From Peptococcaceae bacterium (GTDB taxonomy: Bacteria > Bacillota > Dehalobacteriia > UBA7702), in the NCBI GenBank assembly GCA_019415505.1, contig DXZC01000118.1:1-6202 (forward strand): a DNA stretch of 6,202 nt. The letters run 5' to 3'. Position numbers and translations under genes: made by a program. This document shows positions 4,472-6,202 of this stretch, in pieces. Under the pieces are notes generated by a model. It was not told the origin of the DNA, searched no databases, and was given only the letters and a program-made list of their open reading frames with translations. Within the stretch, counting starts at the first letter, position 1. Each line of letters begins with the position of its first letter.

Positions 4472-4963
4472 ATGGAAATTTTAAAATACGTTGATCAGTT
4501 AGAAGAAATTGTAGATACCGCCGCAAAAGTTCCCCTTACTGGTAAGGTAATGGTGAACGTTGATGAAATTTTTGAAGTAATCGACTTAATTCGTGATAAC
4601 CTTCCTCAAGAATTAAAAGAAGCGCAATATGCTCTCTTGGAAAAGGACCGCATTATACAAGAGGCTCAAACAAAAGCTAAACAGGAATTGGAAAGTGCCC
4701 GGCGGGAAGCTAGGGAAATGGTATCAGAGCATGAGATTGTGCGCCATGCCCAAGCTGAAGCCGATGCTTTGCTGGAAAGAAGCCGTCAGAACGCCTTAGA
4801 GGTTCGGGAAGGCGCCAGAAGCTATGCCAACGATATTTTATACCAGATAGAAAACAATCTGGATAAAGCTTTATATACAGTAAAGAAAAGTAGGGATGAG
4901 ATTCGGGTTACTGGTAAAAAGACTTCAGCTTCTTCCATCTCTTATGCTGAAGACGACGAATAA
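4472..4963 (+). CDS. Conserved coiled-coil protein of unknown function
   Basis: The 163-residue product begins MEILKYVDQLEEIVDTAAKV, has a short basic/hydrophobic segment with PLTGKVMVNVDEIFEVIDLI (21-40), and continues as a long charged helix (about 47-147) rich in Glu, Arg, Ala and Gln, with no membrane segment. The composition is like the stalk of F-type ATP synthase subunit b or DivIVA-type proteins, and such proteins are sometimes labelled 'ATPase' for that reason only; no nucleotide-binding motif is present. Similar proteins are, from memory, common beside rsmD/coaD in Clostridia, but no function is established to my knowledge. I chose ATG 4472 over ATG 4457 (inside rsmD), because GAGGAG (4459-4464) lies 7 nt before it. 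The last 56 nt overlap ylbJ on the other strand. Confidence 0.8.
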   Translation: MEILKYVDQLEEIVDTAAKVPLTGKVMVNVDEIFEVIDLIRDNLPQELKEAQYALLEKDRIIQEAQTKAKQELESARREAREMVSEHEIVRHAQAEADALLERSRQNALEVREGARSYANDILYQIENNLDKALYTVKKSRDEIRVTGKKTSASSISYAEDDE

Positions 4964-6047
4964 GCCAGACCAAAAATATTAAAGCTACAGGTAGTATAAG
5001 GCCGTATATTCCCACAATGCTACTGTTTTCTGGTGGAACCATAGTTGTGTTTAAATTTATTACATTTTCCTCTATGGGAACTAGGAGACTTAGGCAGAAA
5101 GATAATATTCCTTGGGCTATTTTGTAGAAAAAATAGAATTTCAAGGAAAGGTCTGTACCCTTTATTTGAGTAGCAATTTGACAAAGAGTGGAAATTCCGC
5201 CAAATGCCAGGATAAAACAAATGGTGGAGAATTTTATAGTGACTGATTGATTCATCGCGGCGGCGTACTTTGTGCCCGCCGTGATTTCTGTTATGCCCTG
5301 TATCAGCCCTAAGGTTACTTCTGGCTCTACGCCTAGCCAGGATAATATATAGGCAATTATGGTATCTATTGCCCAAAAATGAATAACAGCCAGAAAAATA
5401 AAGAACACTATAATTAAACCGCCTATTAGGCCGATGGTTCTTAACCCCTGAAAAACTGCTTCACTTAGTCCCTGGCCTAGGGGCGTGGTATCCTTGTTTT
5501 GCAGTCTGTGCATTTCTGCCTTAAAGCTAATAGTAGGTACAGGGTCTTTAGGGCGGCAAAGTAAGAGTATGGCGGTGCCTAATAGTAAATTAGAGCCATA
5601 GTGTACTAAGGCTAGGTAAACGCCTAAATCGCTGCGACAGAGGAAAGAGGCAGCCACTACCGAAAAAATAAATAGGGGACTGACATTGGCGGTAAAGGGC
5701 AGCAATAGGTCGGCGCTGCGCTTATCAATAGTTTTGGCCTTATGCAAAGCCGCTATGGAGGTACTGCTAACTGGCGCGCCAGTGGAATAGCCTGTGGCAA
5801 TAACAAAAGCAACTTCACCGGGAAGATTAAAGAGTTTGCGGGTCAATGGCTGTAATAAAGAACCGAATAAGGTAATACCGCCATAGGTGAAACACAGATT
5901 ATTGAGAATAAAAAAGGGTAACAAAGCTGGGAGAACTGAAGTTAACCAGATATCTATAGCGTTTTTGGTTGCGGTTAGTATTAATTCGGGCTCTGCCAAA
6001 AAGAAAGCCAAACATAAAAGAGTGAGTAGGGCGCGAAAAATGTTCAT
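4908..6047 (-). CDS. ylbJ: Sporulation integral membrane protein YlbJ
   Basis: YlbJ is a polytopic membrane protein with nucleoside-recognition 'Gate' domains. In Bacillus subtilis it belongs to the mother-cell sigma-E regulon and is needed for fully heat-resistant spores; the transported molecule is unknown. The 379 residues contain about eight hydrophobic segments (near 5-19, 33-55, 77-97, 117-136, 143-164, 203-235, 270-292, 342-363). Gate-type motifs are LPALLPFFIL (39-48), ATGYSTGAPVSS (84-95), GLIQGITEITAG (247-258) and AFGGISTLCQIATQ (281-294). The C-terminus is basic (RRLQHKRWKKLK). ATG 6047 has a strong AGGAG site (6057-6053) 5 nt upstream. A CATAAATT box (6076-6069, minus strand) could be a sigma-E -10, but the -35 match is poor. 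The 3' end overlaps the convergent coiled-coil gene by 56 nt. Confidence 0.9.
   Translation of the reverse strand: MNIFRALLTLLCLAFFLAEPELILTATKNAIDIWLTSVLPALLPFFILNNLCFTYGGITLFGSLLQPLTRKLFNLPGEVAFVIATGYSTGAPVSSTSIAALHKAKTIDKRSADLLLPFTANVSPLFIFSVVAASFLCRSDLGVYLALVHYGSNLLLGTAILLLCRPKDPVPTISFKAEMHRLQNKDTTPLGQGLSEAVFQGLRTIGLIGGLIIVFFIFLAVIHFWAIDTIIAYILSWLGVEPEVTLGLIQGITEITAGTKYAAAMNQSVTIKFSTICFILAFGGISTLCQIATQIKGTDLSLKFYFFYKIAQGILSFCLSLLVPIEENVINLNTTMVPPENSSIVGIYGLILPVALIFLVWLIRRLQHKRWKKLKSFYQ
4923..4952. repeat. Inverted repeat within the convergent gene overlap
   Basis: CTTCAGC (4923-4929) and GCTGAAG (4946-4952) form a 7-bp dyad with a 16-nt loop inside the 56-nt overlap of the coiled-coil gene and ylbJ. 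It is coding on both strands. With no T-run on either side it is at best a weak bidirectional transcription barrier. Confidence 0.35.
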
Positions 6048-6074
6048 TATCTCTCCTATTATTGTTTGAATTTA

Positions 6075-6088
6075 TGTCATTGATGACA
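6075..6088. promoter_or_regulatory. Perfect dyad TGTCAT-TG-ATGACA upstream of ylbJ
   Basis: A 6-bp inverted repeat with a 2-nt centre lies 27 bp upstream of the ylbJ start. It touches the possible sigma-E -10 box (6069-6076) by two bases, so a dimeric regulator bound here could block or tune ylbJ transcription. No regulator can be assigned from the half-site. Confidence 0.4.
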
Positions 6089-6141
6089 AAAAATAGTATT
6101 TGTTAATTGTGGAAATATTTAGTAAAATAATAAGGTATGGT

Positions 6142-6162
6142 TAATATTCATATTGAATATTA
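6142..6162. promoter_or_regulatory. Perfect 21-bp dyad TAATATTCA-TAT-TGAATATTA
   Basis: Nine base pairs of perfect symmetry around a 3-nt centre, at 95-115 bp upstream of ylbJ. It overlaps a possible forward promoter, TTGAAT (6153-6158), 18 nt, TTTAAT (6177-6182), that would read out of the window. It looks like an operator for a gene beyond the right edge, although AT-rich dyads also arise by chance. Confidence 0.4.
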
Positions 6163-6202
6163 GTTGGCGCAAAAGTTTTAATTTAATATTATATAAGATA
6201 AA

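Noticed and set aside
5020..5376. Second minus-strand frame within ylbJ
   Set aside because: Out-of-frame shadow rich in Arg/His/Asn, while ylbJ has the membrane segments and Gate motifs.
5887..6069. Short forward frame opposite the start of ylbJ
   Set aside because: Antisense to the ylbJ N-terminus, without a convincing ribosome site or family resemblance.
1..6202. CRISPR array, tRNA or rRNA genes, intact insertion sequence
   Set aside because: No spaced repeat series, no cloverleaf or rRNA sequence, and no transposase frame was seen on either strand.

Overview
The window looks like chromosomal DNA from an endospore-forming, moderately AT-rich Firmicute, probably class Clostridia or a relative. 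The pointers are a spore germination protease (gpr), a YlbJ-type sporulation membrane protein, a secreted protein with three S-layer homology (SLH) repeats, and strong Shine-Dalgarno sites. Family or genus cannot be fixed from the sequence. Bases 1-14 are not genomic: they match the end of the Nextera/Tn5 mosaic-end adapter, so the left edge is very likely a contig end.

Layout. Positions 15-435 carry no confident gene, but they hold a perfect-consensus sigma-A promoter (82-110) with dyads over its -35 box and its expected start, a possible 21-codon leader ORF, and short repeats. A two-gene phage-derived cassette follows (436-1234): a small terminase subunit and a DUF1492-like sigma-region-4 regulator, closed by a strong intrinsic terminator (1243-1280). 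No large terminase, portal, capsid or integrase gene accompanies it. Next is an SLH-anchored exported protein (1394-2536) with its own promoter. It meets gpr (minus strand, 2533-3537) tail to tail, and the two stop codons interlock.

The 3538-3915 gap between gpr and rsmD contains overlapping divergent promoters and about 200 nt of hairpin-rich sequence, which I read as an unidentified structured RNA or rsmD leader. Then come rsmD (3916-4467), which encodes the 16S rRNA G966 methyltransferase, and, 4 nt later, a coiled-coil protein of unknown function (4472-4963). The latter converges on and overlaps ylbJ (minus strand, 4908-6047) by 56 nt. The last 155 nt are the ylbJ upstream region, with two perfect dyads.

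How they fit together: gpr and ylbJ serve the spore cycle (SASP degradation at germination; spore maturation). rsmD and ylbJ are near neighbours in Bacillus as ylbH-ylbI(coaD)-ylbJ; here coaD is absent from the interval and a coiled-coil gene takes its place. The least explained parts are the orphan terS/sigma cassette with its leader and the structured RNA before rsmD.
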